A DNA stretch of 64,000 bases, taken from an uncultured Flavobacteriaceae bacterium (GTDB lineage: Bacteria; Bacteroidota; Bacteroidia; Flavobacteriales; Flavobacteriaceae). Within the stretch, counting starts at the first letter, position 1; the number at the start of each line of letters is the position of its first letter. The stretch lies in NCBI GenBank assembly GCA_947503005.1, contig CANNCA010000001.1, positions 744,001 to 808,000 of the forward strand. Reading direction: 5' to 3'. The notes beneath the pieces are model-generated. The model was not told where the DNA came from. It did no database searches and was given only the letters and a program-made list of their open reading frames with translations. The translations under genes were made by a program, and so were the position numbers. Positions 48,598 to 58,147 of the stretch are shown piece by piece.

Positions 48598-51108
48598 GTG
48601 AACCGTATTCTATCATATATAGTCCTTCTTTTACTACTCTTTAATTCTACCAAAGTTTTAGGGCAGGATACTCCTGCCAAGCCCCTAATCGAAGTTTTGA
48701 AGGAACTGCAAACACGTTTCGGCTATCAATTCAATTATGCCTCTGAAACCTTGGATGGCGTGCAAGTCATACCACCTTCCAAAGAGCTATCCTTTTACGA
48801 GTCACTTCGCAGTCTACGGGAAAGTACTAAACTGGTTTTTTCTGTTCTTGACGATAAATTCGTTTCCATTAAAAAACCAGAATTACAACTCTGCGGATAC
48901 TTAAAGGACAAGGATACACAAGAACCCATTGTGAATGCCACGGTTCAAGGAACTAAAAGTTCTACGATTACCGATGAGAACGGATATTTCGAGTTGAGAC
49001 CGGGTACCAAAAACGACCTCATAAGCATTCGTCATATAGGCTATAAAACCTTGGACAGGAGCTATCAATTTTTCAAGGAAACTGCTTGTGGAACTATCTA
49101 TTTAGTGCCTGATGATTTGCAATTGGCCGAGGTTGTCCTATCGGATTTTTTGATTCGGGGAATCGATAAGTTGAATGACGGTTCGTTCAAGATAGATTTT
49201 GATAGGTTCAGTATATTACCCGGGCTGATAGAGACCGATGTATTACAATCCATTCAGGCCTTTCCAGGCATTCAAAGCATTAACGAAACGGTATCCGATA
49301 TCAATATCAGGGGCGGTACCAACGACCAGAACCTGATTCTTTGGGATGGGATAAAAATGTATCAATCGGGACATTTTTTTGGCCTTATCTCCATGTACAA
49401 TCCTCAGATAACGCAAAAAGTAGGCATACGTAAAAATGGGACACCGGTTAGCTACACCGATGGGGTTTCTGGTACAATATCCATGGAAACCGATAAGGAG
49501 GTCACGTCTAAGTTTCAAGGGAACGTCGCCCTTAATTTTTTGGATGCCAATGCCTTTGTTGATGTTCCGTTAGGTAGAAAATCCTCTGTACAGATTGCCG
49601 CTAGAAAGGGCATCAGCAATTTTGTGGAATCGCCAACCTATACGGCCTATTTTGAGCGAATTTCGCAGGACACAGAGGTGGAATCAAATACGGCAGACGT
49701 AATCAATTCCGATTTTGAATCCGATTTTTACGACCATTCGCTAAGGTGGTTGTACAAGCTTTCCGAGAAGGACGATATTCAACTGAACTTCATCAATGCC
49801 GATAATGAATTGGTCTTCAACGAAAATGCGACCTTAAACGGGACGGAGGAATCTCGAAGGAGCAGCGTCGCCCAAAACAGTATCGCAGGAGGATTGCAAT
49901 ACCATCGCTCATGGAATGACCGTTTGAGCACCAGTTTACATATTTATGAAACTGATTATACCTTAAAGGCCATCAACGCCAATATTTTGGATAATCAACG
50001 ATTTTTACAAAAAAATTCGGTTTCGGAAACAGGTGCCAAATTAGAAGGGTTGTACCAACTTTCTGAACAATGGCGAATAAAGGGAGGCTACCAATATGTG
50101 GAAACAAAAGTGACCAACTTGGATGATATCGATGATCCTCGATTCATAAGGTTAGAGGGCGAAGTACTGCGAACACATGCCGGATTTTCGCAACTGGGTT
50201 ATATTTCGAATGACAGGATGACCACCTTCAATGTCGGAGTACGGTATAATTATCTGGACAAGTTCAAAAAACAACTATTTGAGCCGCGTTTTAGCTTTAA
50301 CCAACAGTTCTTAAATTCGTTCAATCTTGAAATACTAGGGGAGTACAAACATCAGAATACCTCACAAATCATCAATTTTCAAAACGATTTTTTGGGAATA
50401 GAAAAGCGAAGATGGCGCTTGTCGAACGATGCCGATATTCCGGTGATAATGAGCAGGCAACTATCCACAGGACTGAGTTACAGCGACAAAGGTTGGCTCG
50501 TAAATCTGGTCGGGTATTATAAAAACGTGAATGGAATAACTACTTCAAGCCAAGGTTTTCAGAACCAATACCAATTTGTTGCGGCCAGTGGTAGTTATGA
50601 TGCAAAGGGCGTGGATCTATTGATCAGAAAACAATTCAAAAACGTTAACACCTGGTTGAGCTATTCATATCTATCAAGTGATTATACGTTCGAGACCTTA
50701 ACTGACACCAACTTTTCGAATAATCTGGAAGTGGTACAAAGTGCCTCCTTTGGAGCAACCTATACAACACCGCATTTTTTGTTTTCCTCTGGTTTGAACT
50801 GGCGTTCCGGTAAACCCATGACAAGACCTGTCGCAGGCAATGAAGTATTAGAAGATGGTACTATCAACTATGGACCCGTAAATGAAGAAAGGCTTGATGA
50901 TTACATGCGTGTTGATGTATCTGCCATTTATCAGTTTAAATTGAAAGGAACCAGAAAGGTAAACCTTGGTGTATCGGTTTGGAATCTTTTGGACAAGGAA
51001 AACAACATTAATACTTTTTATAGGGTAAATACTCTTGGGGCGGCCGAGCAAGTTGAACAAAATTCGTTGGGGATAACTCCAAATGCAGTACTTCGGGTTT
51101 ATTTTTAA
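48598..51108 (+). CDS. STN-type TonB-dependent receptor
   Basis: An 836-residue outer-membrane receptor starting at a GTG. A signal peptide (ending VLGQ, residue 23) is followed by an STN domain (about 27-95; LIEVLKELQTRFGYQFNYAS), a carboxypeptidase-regulatory-like beta domain (about 98-175), a plug (FPGIQSINETVSDINIRGGT) and a beta-barrel to the C-terminal Phe. It imports a large or scarce ligand with TonB energy and signals through the STN-DUF4974 contact to the sigma factor. No SusD partner is adjacent, so a metal complex, siderophore or other ligand is more likely than a glycan. The divergent Asp-rich lipoproteins may supply the ligand. Confidence 0.9.
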   Translation: MNRILSYIVLLLLLFNSTKVLGQDTPAKPLIEVLKELQTRFGYQFNYASETLDGVQVIPPSKELSFYESLRSLRESTKLVFSVLDDKFVSIKKPELQLCGYLKDKDTQEPIVNATVQGTKSSTITDENGYFELRPGTKNDLISIRHIGYKTLDRSYQFFKETACGTIYLVPDDLQLAEVVLSDFLIRGIDKLNDGSFKIDFDRFSILPGLIETDVLQSIQAFPGIQSINETVSDINIRGGTNDQNLILWDGIKMYQSGHFFGLISMYNPQITQKVGIRKNGTPVSYTDGVSGTISMETDKEVTSKFQGNVALNFLDANAFVDVPLGRKSSVQIAARKGISNFVESPTYTAYFERISQDTEVESNTADVINSDFESDFYDHSLRWLYKLSEKDDIQLNFINADNELVFNENATLNGTEESRRSSVAQNSIAGGLQYHRSWNDRLSTSLHIYETDYTLKAINANILDNQRFLQKNSVSETGAKLEGLYQLSEQWRIKGGYQYVETKVTNLDDIDDPRFIRLEGEVLRTHAGFSQLGYISNDRMTTFNVGVRYNYLDKFKKQLFEPRFSFNQQFLNSFNLEILGEYKHQNTSQIINFQNDFLGIEKRRWRLSNDADIPVIMSRQLSTGLSYSDKGWLVNLVGYYKNVNGITTSSQGFQNQYQFVAASGSYDAKGVDLLIRKQFKNVNTWLSYSYLSSDYTFETLTDTNFSNNLEVVQSASFGATYTTPHFLFSSGLNWRSGKPMTRPVAGNEVLEDGTINYGPVNEERLDDYMRVDVSAIYQFKLKGTRKVNLGVSVWNLLDKENNINTFYRVNTLGAAEQVEQNSLGITPNAVLRVYF

Positions 51109-51259
51109 ATATCTATGGTGAGATGCAAGGGATATGAAATTTAATTATAAATGACGATTTCTACCTTTCCATAAACAAGTTTTTTTTAAGACTATTACCA
51201 ATTTCCAAATCAATTCTATCAACCGTCGGTTTATGGGACCTTTAATTTAATGTATTCCT

Positions 51260-51292
51260 GTATTTAAGCAAATGCTAAAATACCTATCTTTG
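51260..51292 (+). promoter_or_regulatory. ArsR operator palindrome and promoter
   Basis: GTATTTAAGCA (51260-51270) and TGCTAAAATAC (51273-51283) form a dyad with a 2-base centre and 10 of 11 pairs matching, directly before the -7 element TATCTTTG (51285-51292). The start codon at 51297 begins only four bases later, so the transcript would be almost leaderless, or translation begins further in. A bound ArsR dimer would block the promoter. Nothing else is seen in 51109-51259. Confidence 0.65.
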
Positions 51293-51296
51293 ATTC

Positions 51297-51665
51297 ATGG
51301 GAAAACAAATATGCATCCGGTTAGAGGCAGACGCAAGACAGATTATGGATTGTAGAGCTTCCATCGCGGAATTGGGTAGCTCATTAAGCTTAGTTTCTGA
51401 GGTTTTGAACTTGGCAGGAAACAAGGTTCGGCTTCAGATTCTCTTTTTGTTGCAAAGAGAGGGAAGGCTTTGCGTTTGTGACCTTAGTGACATTTTGCAA
51501 ATGAACGTTTCGGCAATCTCCCAACATTTGAGGAAATTAAAGGATAGAGACCTTATATATGCCACGAAAGAAGCCCAAACCATTTTTTATGCACTGAATA
51601 AAGGCAAATCGTTCATATTGAATCCTCTTTTTGAATTGGTAAAGGGTAAAAACGTATTGGTATAG
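51297..51665 (+). CDS. ArsR/SmtB-family metal-sensing repressor
   Basis: A 122-residue winged-helix repressor. The helix-3 metal motif is RLCVCDLSDILQM (Cys-Val-Cys-Asp, near residues 58-63), and MNVSAISQHLRKLKDRDLI is the DNA-recognition region. A further Cys near the N-terminus (KQICIRLE) and one in MDCRAS could add thiol ligands. The Cys pair and the downstream MerTP gene point to Hg(II) or another soft metal as inducer. Derepression would turn on the merTP-GDCCVxC operon. Confidence 0.88.
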   Translation: MGKQICIRLEADARQIMDCRASIAELGSSLSLVSEVLNLAGNKVRLQILFLLQREGRLCVCDLSDILQMNVSAISQHLRKLKDRDLIYATKEAQTIFYALNKGKSFILNPLFELVKGKNVLV

Positions 51666-51669
51666 GATT

Positions 51670-52266
51670 ATGAACAACAATAAAAAATTAATCGGGACTT
51701 CCGTTCTTGCGGCGATTACCGCTTCACTTTGTTGTATAACCCCGGTATTGGCACTGCTAGCAGGAACAAGCGGAATTGCATCTACTTTTTCGTGGATAGA
51801 ACCTTTCAGACCTTATTTAATCGGTATTACTATTTTGGTATTAGCTTTTGCCTGGTACTTAAAATTAAAGCCTAATACAAAAGCCGAGATTGATTGTGAA
51901 TGTGAAGATGAAAAACCGAAGTTTATCAACTCCAAAGGATTTTTGTTCTTGGTAACGATATTTGCCGGAGCCATGTTGGCCTTTCCCCGCTACTCCCATG
52001 TCTTCTATCCCACTCCTGACACAAGTAAGGAAATCGTATACGTGGAGCAATCGAACGTTAAAGAAATCAGAGTAACCATTGAAGGAATGACCTGCTCGGG
52101 TTGCGAAGCACATATCGAAAGCAAAGTAAACAAACTTGATGGTATATTAAAAGTCGATGCGGATTACGAAGCGGCGAATACAACAGTTAAATATGATGAA
52201 ACCAAGGTCGACCTTCAAAAGATAGAAACTGCCATATTAAGTACGGGATACAAAATAATCGAATAA
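51670..52266 (+). CDS. merTP: Fused mercury transporter MerTP
   Basis: A 198-residue fusion. The MerT part has three hydrophobic helices with the Hg-binding Cys pair in helix 1 (SLCCITPVLALLAG, residues 21-22) and a second Cys pair in DCECED near 76-78. The C-terminal MerP-like HMA domain carries GMTCSGCEAH near residue 143-152. The protein picks up Hg(II) in the periplasm and moves it inward. No merA mercuric reductase is visible in the window, so import for reduction is unproven here; the reductase may lie elsewhere. Gap to ArsR: 4 bases. Confidence 0.85.
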   Translation: MNNNKKLIGTSVLAAITASLCCITPVLALLAGTSGIASTFSWIEPFRPYLIGITILVLAFAWYLKLKPNTKAEIDCECEDEKPKFINSKGFLFLVTIFAGAMLAFPRYSHVFYPTPDTSKEIVYVEQSNVKEIRVTIEGMTCSGCEAHIESKVNKLDGILKVDADYEAANTTVKYDETKVDLQKIETAILSTGYKIIE

Positions 52267-52475
52267 TGGAAGTACTGTTAGAATCTATAATTACCTGCCC
52301 TAAATGTGGTCATAAATCTAAGGAGGAGATGCCCACAACGGCCTGCCAATTCTTTTATGAATGCGAAAATTGTAAGACCCTGTTGAAGCCAAAAGAAGGC
52401 GATTGTTGTGTATATTGCTCCTATGGGACTGTAGCTTGCCCGCCGATACAAGAAGGTTTAAATTGTTGCTCTTAG
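52266..52475 (+). CDS. GDCCVxC-motif small Cys-rich protein
   Basis: A 69-residue protein with nine Cys. The signature GDCCVYCSYG and an N-terminal zinc-ribbon pair (ITCPKCGHKS) with YECENCKTLL and the end LNCCS define the GDCCVxC family, which is found with ArsR and MerT-type genes. It probably binds a soft metal in the cytoplasm, as a buffer or chaperone. Translation is coupled to merTP (TAATG overlap). Nothing is apparent in the 143-base space to the convergent CusB gene. Confidence 0.85.
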   Translation: MEVLLESIITCPKCGHKSKEEMPTTACQFFYECENCKTLLKPKEGDCCVYCSYGTVACPPIQEGLNCCS

Positions 52476-52618
52476 TGTTGAGTTTCGAAAAATGAACCTT
52501 TTTTGCAACTTTCCTTTTGTCTTCACTCAGTTCTATTAACTGGCTGCTTAAAAAAACTTGTAGCGCACATTAACTTTACCTAAAATAAGTTCGGGTTATA
52601 GGCGACGTTAATTCGAAT

Positions 52619-54391
52619 CTAGTTTATAATTTCAGCAACACTTCCACAAGTAAGCATCTGCTCACCGTAATAAGGGTTGCTGATTGCTTTATCCTTGCTT
52701 ATCCAAAATGCCCCTCTATAATTATTTGCCATTGGACATTTTTGAATATATACCTTTGAGTTTAGCCCTTTAATAGCCTTAACAATCGGTACAAAATTCT
52801 GGTTCAATACCACAAAAAGGTCACGCTGATTTTCAATGTCATCACTTTCAGAAATAGACATCAACATTTTTTTGATTTTGGAAATGTGGGCTTGTTCCAT
52901 TTTACCTAAACCCGAATCAGAAACTGGCTCTAGTATTCCAAAGGTTTCCTGTGAGAAAGACAACACTTTGTGAGCATCACTAGCTACAAAGGCATCTTTC
53001 ATTTTAAGATAAGGCGTTAAAGCAGACCGAAATGCAACCTGAACTGTTTCTGGTAGTTCCATTTTCATTGCCGAACTATCATCGGTTTCACTACCTGTAT
53101 TCTGCATACCTAAATGTCCTTCGTGTCCTTTCATTGTTTTTCCACCTGATTTATTCATCATTGAATTCTTACCCTGTAATTGTGCAGCTGCATCAACCGT
53201 GAAAGTCCCATTAGTTACTATTTCATCGCCTTCTTGTAATCCGGAAGCGACCATAAAAATATCACCAACTCGATTGCCAAGAGTTACTTCCTGCATTTCA
53301 AAAATGGGTTCATTTGGATTTGTCTTAAGGTAAACTAATGAGCGTTCGCCCGTCCACAATACCGAACTCGCTGGAATACTAAGTTGTGCTTCTGAGCTAT
53401 TCGATTTACTTTTGATTCTGCCTGTGACAAACATTCCCGGCTTAAAAAGGCCTTTATTGTTTTTCAAATTGGCCCGAACTACGACAGTTCTCGTTTTAGT
53501 ATTCAGAACAGGGTCTATAAATGAAACCGTGGCATCAAATACCTCGTTGGGATAAGCATTGGTTGTAACCTTGATTTTTTGGCCTTTCTTAAATTCCGAA
53601 ATCTGGCTTTCATAAGCATCAAATTCTGCCCATACCGAATTTAGATTGCTCACCTTTACGATGGGTTGCCCTTGCTTTACGTAATCGCCTTCAGAAGCCA
53701 TCTTTTCAGATACCGTACCGCTAACCGTTGCGTATATGGGAAAGTTTTCTCTAACCTTCCTTGATTCTTCGATACTATTAATTTGGCTTTCCGTTAGCTT
53801 CCAAAGTTTAAGTTTATTGCGTACCGCTTTATATAATTCTGGTTGCGATGCTTTAAGCGAAGCTGCGGTTATCAATTCTTGCTGAGCCGCTACTAAATTT
53901 GGCGCATAAATGGTTGCCAAAAGTTGCCCTTTCCTTACTTCCTGACCCTCAAAGTTGACATTGAGCCGTTCAATCCTACCATCAAAATAACTGGCTTGAA
54001 TGGCGTTTTCCTCTTCATTCATTTTGATTTTTCCTGAAAGCGAAATCATATTTTCGCTGTCTGCCGATGCATTTCCTACAGTAGTGGTTTGGATGTTTGC
54101 CAATGCCATTGCATTTTTAGTCATCTTTATTTCATTCAGTGCAAGGCCATCAGCACTAGATTCTGCCGGAATTAAATCCATACCGCATATAGGACAGTCG
54201 CCTGGTTCTGGTTGCATAATTTGTGGATGCATAGAGCACGTCCACATTTGTTCAGCACTTTCGGCAGAATGGTCGTGCGTTTCGGTCATTGCCGCCTCGT
54301 CTTTTTCGATAGAATTGCCACCAAAAATGAGCCACCCACCAAACAGTCCTATGACAGCTGCGATACCGATGTATAAAATGTTTTTATTCAT
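52619..54391 (-). CDS. CusB-like RND periplasmic adaptor with fused DUF3347
   Basis: A 590-residue membrane-fusion protein: membrane anchor (about 5-25), heavy-metal-binding box (CSMHPQI then [10 protein letters not shown], near 50-75), barrel-sandwich hybrid and hairpin (about 120-240; LNVNFEGQEVRKGQLLATIY) and a beta-barrel (about 250-400). At the C-terminus it carries DUF3347 (about 450-590), with CPMANNYRGAFWISKD and PYYGEQMLTCGSV. That domain is also present as a separate lipoprotein in this operon. It links CusA to TolC and may pass Cu(I)/Ag(I) to the pump. It is the last gene of the operon. Confidence 0.88.
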   Translation of the reverse strand: MNKNILYIGIAAVIGLFGGWLIFGGNSIEKDEAAMTETHDHSAESAEQMWTCSMHPQIMQPEPGDCPICGMDLIPAESSADGLALNEIKMTKNAMALANIQTTTVGNASADSENMISLSGKIKMNEEENAIQASYFDGRIERLNVNFEGQEVRKGQLLATIYAPNLVAAQQELITAASLKASQPELYKAVRNKLKLWKLTESQINSIEESRKVRENFPIYATVSGTVSEKMASEGDYVKQGQPIVKVSNLNSVWAEFDAYESQISEFKKGQKIKVTTNAYPNEVFDATVSFIDPVLNTKTRTVVVRANLKNNKGLFKPGMFVTGRIKSKSNSSEAQLSIPASSVLWTGERSLVYLKTNPNEPIFEMQEVTLGNRVGDIFMVASGLQEGDEIVTNGTFTVDAAAQLQGKNSMMNKSGGKTMKGHEGHLGMQNTGSETDDSSAMKMELPETVQVAFRSALTPYLKMKDAFVASDAHKVLSFSQETFGILEPVSDSGLGKMEQAHISKIKKMLMSISESDDIENQRDLFVVLNQNFVPIVKAIKGLNSKVYIQKCPMANNYRGAFWISKDKAISNPYYGEQMLTCGSVAEIIN

Positions 54392-54397
54392 ATCAAA

Positions 54398-54886
54398 TTA
54401 TTTATTTTCCAATCGTTTAATCATTTGCTTCATTTCCTCAATTTCCTTTTTCTGTGCCTTAATGATATCCTCTGCCAGTTTCTTCACTTCAGGGTCTTTA
54501 ATATCAGCACGTTCACTCGTTAAAATCGCAATAGAGTGATGGGGAATCATAGCTTTCATCCAGAGAACGTCCCCAACTGTTGTCTTTTGTTCTCTTACTA
54601 AAGTCAAAGCCCCAACAAATAGGACTAGGCTGCCTACCAAAATGGCAATATTCTTCTTTTTATCGGTATACATATTCCGCATAAAAAACCACATTATTAC
54701 GGCCATAGTCGCTATGCCAAGGCATACCATATAAAAGCGGGTCAAGCTAAAAAATACGTGGTCTAAAGAATATGTGTTTAAGTACATTGTGATGTACATA
54801 GCAATGAATGAGCAACCGAGCATCAAGTAAAATTTAGTGTACTTACTTAATCCATTGTTCTCGTTTTTGTGTTCTTGTGAATTCAT
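54398..54886 (-). CDS. DUF305 membrane protein
   Basis: A 162-residue protein with three helices in the first 105 residues (FYLMLGCSFIAMYITMYL, YMVCLGIATMAVIMWFFM and AILVGSLVLFVGALTLV) and a C-terminal DUF305 four-helix domain with the key block LWMKAMIPHHSIAI. The His pair may bind metal. Proteins of this make-up are frequent in copper and mercury operons. It is 6 bases upstream of CusB in the same transcript. Confidence 0.85.
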   Translation of the reverse strand: MNSQEHKNENNGLSKYTKFYLMLGCSFIAMYITMYLNTYSLDHVFFSLTRFYMVCLGIATMAVIMWFFMRNMYTDKKKNIAILVGSLVLFVGALTLVREQKTTVGDVLWMKAMIPHHSIAILTSERADIKDPEVKKLAEDIIKAQKKEIEEMKQMIKRLENK

Positions 54887-54912
54887 AAATTTTGGTTTTT
54901 ATAGTTAAAGAA

Positions 54913-57414
54913 TTATTTAATTGATTTCGTTTTAAGTCTAAGTGCATTGGCAATTACGGATACGGAACTGAAACTCATTGCTAAAGCGGCAATCATAGGG
55001 GATAATAAGATTCCGAAAAACGGGTAAAGTAAGCCCGCGGCTATTGGAATGCCCAACGTATTATAAATGAGTGCAAAAAACAGATTCTGCTTTATATTTC
55101 TCATAACAACATCGCTTAGATTTCGTGCTTTAACAATACCTTGTAAGTCGCCCTTGACCAATGTTAGTGCTGCACTTTCAATCGCTACATCTGTTCCCGT
55201 TCCCATTGCTATACCAACATCACTTTTTGCCAATGCAGGGGCATCATTGATACCATCACCCGCCATTGCGACTACGTGACCATCATTCTGCAATTTTTCA
55301 ACTTCCTGTAATTTATTTTCAGGTAACATTCCAGCCTTGAAATCAGCCAGGTTGAGCTCTTTTGCCACGGCTTGGGCTGTATCGTGATTATCGCCTGTAA
55401 GCATTATGACATCAATATTTTTGTCCTGCAATGCTTTGATAGCTTTGGCACTTGTTTTCTTGATTTTATCACCTATAACAACATATCCAACAGTCTTGCC
55501 ATCAATAGCCAGATAAGAAACCGTCTTGCATTGCTTTTGATAGGTTTGTGCCTCATTTTCCATAGCCTCTGAAAGTTTCGCATTTGCTACTTCCATCATT
55601 TTAGTATTACCCAAAGACAGTTCTTTTCCATTGACCTTTCCTTCAACACCCTTACCAGTTACAGCATTAAAACCAGTTGCCTTTAGAAATTCAGTTTGTT
55701 GTTCCCTTCCGTATTTAACTGTTGCTTCAGCGAGTGGATGCTCACTTTGGCTGTTCAGGGAAACGATATATTGTAGTACTTCATTTTCAGTAAAGCCATT
55801 ATCAAAAGCCCTAACTTTTTCAACTGTCGGTTTACCTTCCGTAATTGTTCCCGTTTTGTCAACTATGAGTGTATCTACCTTGTCCATCTTTTCGAGGGCT
55901 TCGGCATTTTTGATAAGCACGCCATTCTGTGCGCCTTTACCAACACCTACCATTACGGACATTGGTGTGGCAAGACCCAAAGCACAAGGACAAGCGATTA
56001 TTAATACAGCGATGGCATTGACCAAGGCATAAACATAGGCTGGCTCTGGCCCCCAAATTGCCCAGACCGCAAAGGTTATCAAGGCAATTATGACCACAAC
56101 TGGTACAAAATATCCCGAAACCTTATCAGCTAAATTCTGGATGGGCGCACGGCTACGACTGGCATCATTCACCATATGAATAATTTGGGATAATAATGTG
56201 TCCGAGCCTACTTTTTCAGCTTTCATTAAAAAAGACTGGTTACCGTTTATAGTACCGCTACTCACTTTATCATCCACCGTTTTGTTTACTGGAATGGGTT
56301 CGCCTGTTATCATTGATTCATCGACCGAAGTTTCCCCTTCAGTCACAACACCGTCAACAGGAATCTTATCACCTGGTTTAACTCTTAGAATGTCGCCTAA
56401 TTCAATGTCGTCAATACTCACTTCTTTTTCTTCGCCATCGACTACTTTAATGGCTTTATTAGGTGCTAACTTCAATAGCTCTTTTACTGCGGAATTGGTC
56501 TTGCTATGAGCACGAGCTTCAAGTAACTGCCCCAAAAGGACTAAAGTGAGGATTACAGTTGCAGCTTCAAAATAGACGTGAACCGTACCTGCTTCGGTCT
56601 TAAATTGGTCTGGGAAAAAGTCAGGTGTAAGCATACCTATTACACTAAATAACCAAGCTACACCAGCACCGATTCCAATGAGCGTAAACATATTGAGATT
56701 CCAAGTTTTAATACTGCGGTAGGCACGTTCAAAGAACATCCAAGTAGCATAAAACACGACCGGAATGGAAAGCACAAACTGAATCCAATTCCAATACTTC
56801 AATTCCAGAATATCATATAATGGATTATTGGTCAGCATTTCCGACATTGCTATTAAAAAGATGGGCAATGTAAATGCGACAGCTGCCCAAAACTTTTTAA
56901 GCAGTTTTCGATACGTATTTTCCTCTGCGGACATATCGGGTTCCATCGGCACTAAATCCATCCCACAAATGGGACAGCTTCCAGCTTCTTCCTTTACAAT
57001 TTCGGGATGCATAGGACACGTATATTGCGTAGCTGAAGAATTGGATAGATTTTGTTCTTCGACCAAATCCATTCCACAAACTGGGCAATCACCTGGCTTA
57101 TCATAGGTTTTGTTACCCTCACAATGCATCGGGCAATAGAACGTTCCCGTTCCTTTGCCTTTGGATTTTTCCTTCTTTTTATCCGGATTGGGATGATACT
57201 CACCTACGTTATGAATACTGTATGTGCCGCCATCTTGCATTAGAGCTTCTTGAAATTTTTCGATTGGAATATGGGATTCCATTTCAATGTTCGCCTCTCC
57301 GTTCTCTAAGTTGACGGATGTATTTGATACACCATTAACATTTTTCAATGTATTCTCAACTTTAGTTTCACAAGCCTTGCAGGTCATTCCGTTTATGTGA
57401 TATGTATGTTTCAT
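54913..57414 (-). CDS. copA: Copper-translocating P1B-type ATPase
   Basis: An 833-residue pump with an N-terminal HMA domain ([11 protein letters not shown], near residues 9-19). Two heavy-metal-binding boxes follow, each with CPMH and CPICGMDL or CPVCGMDL (near 92-120 and 133-157). Eight transmembrane helices include the transport motif [11 protein letters not shown], the phosphorylation motif [11 protein letters not shown] and [14 protein letters not shown]. It exports Cu(I)/Ag(I) from the cytoplasm using ATP. It is longer than a minimal CopA because of the two boxes. It sits between the acetolactate-decarboxylase-like gene (5 bases upstream) and DUF305. Confidence 0.93.
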   Translation of the reverse strand: MKHTYHINGMTCKACETKVENTLKNVNGVSNTSVNLENGEANIEMESHIPIEKFQEALMQDGGTYSIHNVGEYHPNPDKKKEKSKGKGTGTFYCPMHCEGNKTYDKPGDCPVCGMDLVEEQNLSNSSATQYTCPMHPEIVKEEAGSCPICGMDLVPMEPDMSAEENTYRKLLKKFWAAVAFTLPIFLIAMSEMLTNNPLYDILELKYWNWIQFVLSIPVVFYATWMFFERAYRSIKTWNLNMFTLIGIGAGVAWLFSVIGMLTPDFFPDQFKTEAGTVHVYFEAATVILTLVLLGQLLEARAHSKTNSAVKELLKLAPNKAIKVVDGEEKEVSIDDIELGDILRVKPGDKIPVDGVVTEGETSVDESMITGEPIPVNKTVDDKVSSGTINGNQSFLMKAEKVGSDTLLSQIIHMVNDASRSRAPIQNLADKVSGYFVPVVVIIALITFAVWAIWGPEPAYVYALVNAIAVLIIACPCALGLATPMSVMVGVGKGAQNGVLIKNAEALEKMDKVDTLIVDKTGTITEGKPTVEKVRAFDNGFTENEVLQYIVSLNSQSEHPLAEATVKYGREQQTEFLKATGFNAVTGKGVEGKVNGKELSLGNTKMMEVANAKLSEAMENEAQTYQKQCKTVSYLAIDGKTVGYVVIGDKIKKTSAKAIKALQDKNIDVIMLTGDNHDTAQAVAKELNLADFKAGMLPENKLQEVEKLQNDGHVVAMAGDGINDAPALAKSDVGIAMGTGTDVAIESAALTLVKGDLQGIVKARNLSDVVMRNIKQNLFFALIYNTLGIPIAAGLLYPFFGILLSPMIAALAMSFSSVSVIANALRLKTKSIK

Positions 57415-57418
57415 TTTT

Positions 57419-58141
57419 TTAGCCTTTTGGTAATATTAAAATCATATTACTACCTAATTTTAAGTCATCAACGTGTCCGGCTAATTCTTCATTTTGATTT
57501 TTAAAATGCATATGCAAAAAGGTAGTATGATGAGTAAATACCGCTTGATGCGATTTGGAAAAGAAACCTATAATTTCAACTTTCTTATTTTCCTCAACAC
57601 CATTTAAACCAGATTCCTTATGCTTTTGATGGGTGTGTTCAGTATCGCCATCCTTCCAATTGATGACGTGCCAACTTAATGATTTCGCCATTCCTTCAAT
57701 TAAAAACGGAATAGGCTTTTCAGCATTGATACCTAACTGATTTGCCTGTTTTTCAATAAATGTTTCTAATTTCTTCGAAGAATCAATTGCACTTGGAATT
57801 TCAATATTCTGCCAACTGGATATTTCAGCATATACAATGAGCGATGCCTTTTTATCGAAGGTTTTATCAAAGACAAGCTTTCCAGATTGCACAGTTGAGT
57901 TAAATGCCTTACCGTCAAAAATTTGAATCTCACCTTTCAAATTTTCAAAAGCACCCAATGCGTATAAATGAGGCTTTTTTGAAAGCGAGTCCAAAGAAGC
58001 AGTCGCTTGTAAATCACCCGACATCATTGAGCGCAATGCACCTGAGTATTTTACTTCCGTATTCTGATTGCCTGAATTACAACCAACCACTAATAAGGCA
58101 AATGAAGCTACGATAAGAATTTGTTTTGATAAACGACCCAT
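57419..58141 (-). CDS. Acetolactate-decarboxylase-like lipoprotein
   Basis: A 240-residue lipoprotein (LVVGCNSG, Cys near residue 21). The body follows alpha-acetolactate decarboxylase from end to end: [19 protein letters not shown] (usually the substrate loop), [20 protein letters not shown] and, near the C-terminus, [10 protein letters not shown] with GHVDDL eleven residues on. In acetolactate decarboxylase that His-x-His plus distal His binds zinc, and the spacing is the same here. A secreted lipidated form in a copper operon cannot be making acetoin in the usual sense. It might be a metal-binding or sensing protein. The fold assignment is fairly sure; the role is open. Confidence 0.7.
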   Translation of the reverse strand: MGRLSKQILIVASFALLVVGCNSGNQNTEVKYSGALRSMMSGDLQATASLDSLSKKPHLYALGAFENLKGEIQIFDGKAFNSTVQSGKLVFDKTFDKKASLIVYAEISSWQNIEIPSAIDSSKKLETFIEKQANQLGINAEKPIPFLIEGMAKSLSWHVINWKDGDTEHTHQKHKESGLNGVEENKKVEIIGFFSKSHQAVFTHHTTFLHMHFKNQNEELAGHVDDLKLGSNMILILPKG

Positions 58142-58147
58142 AGTTGA

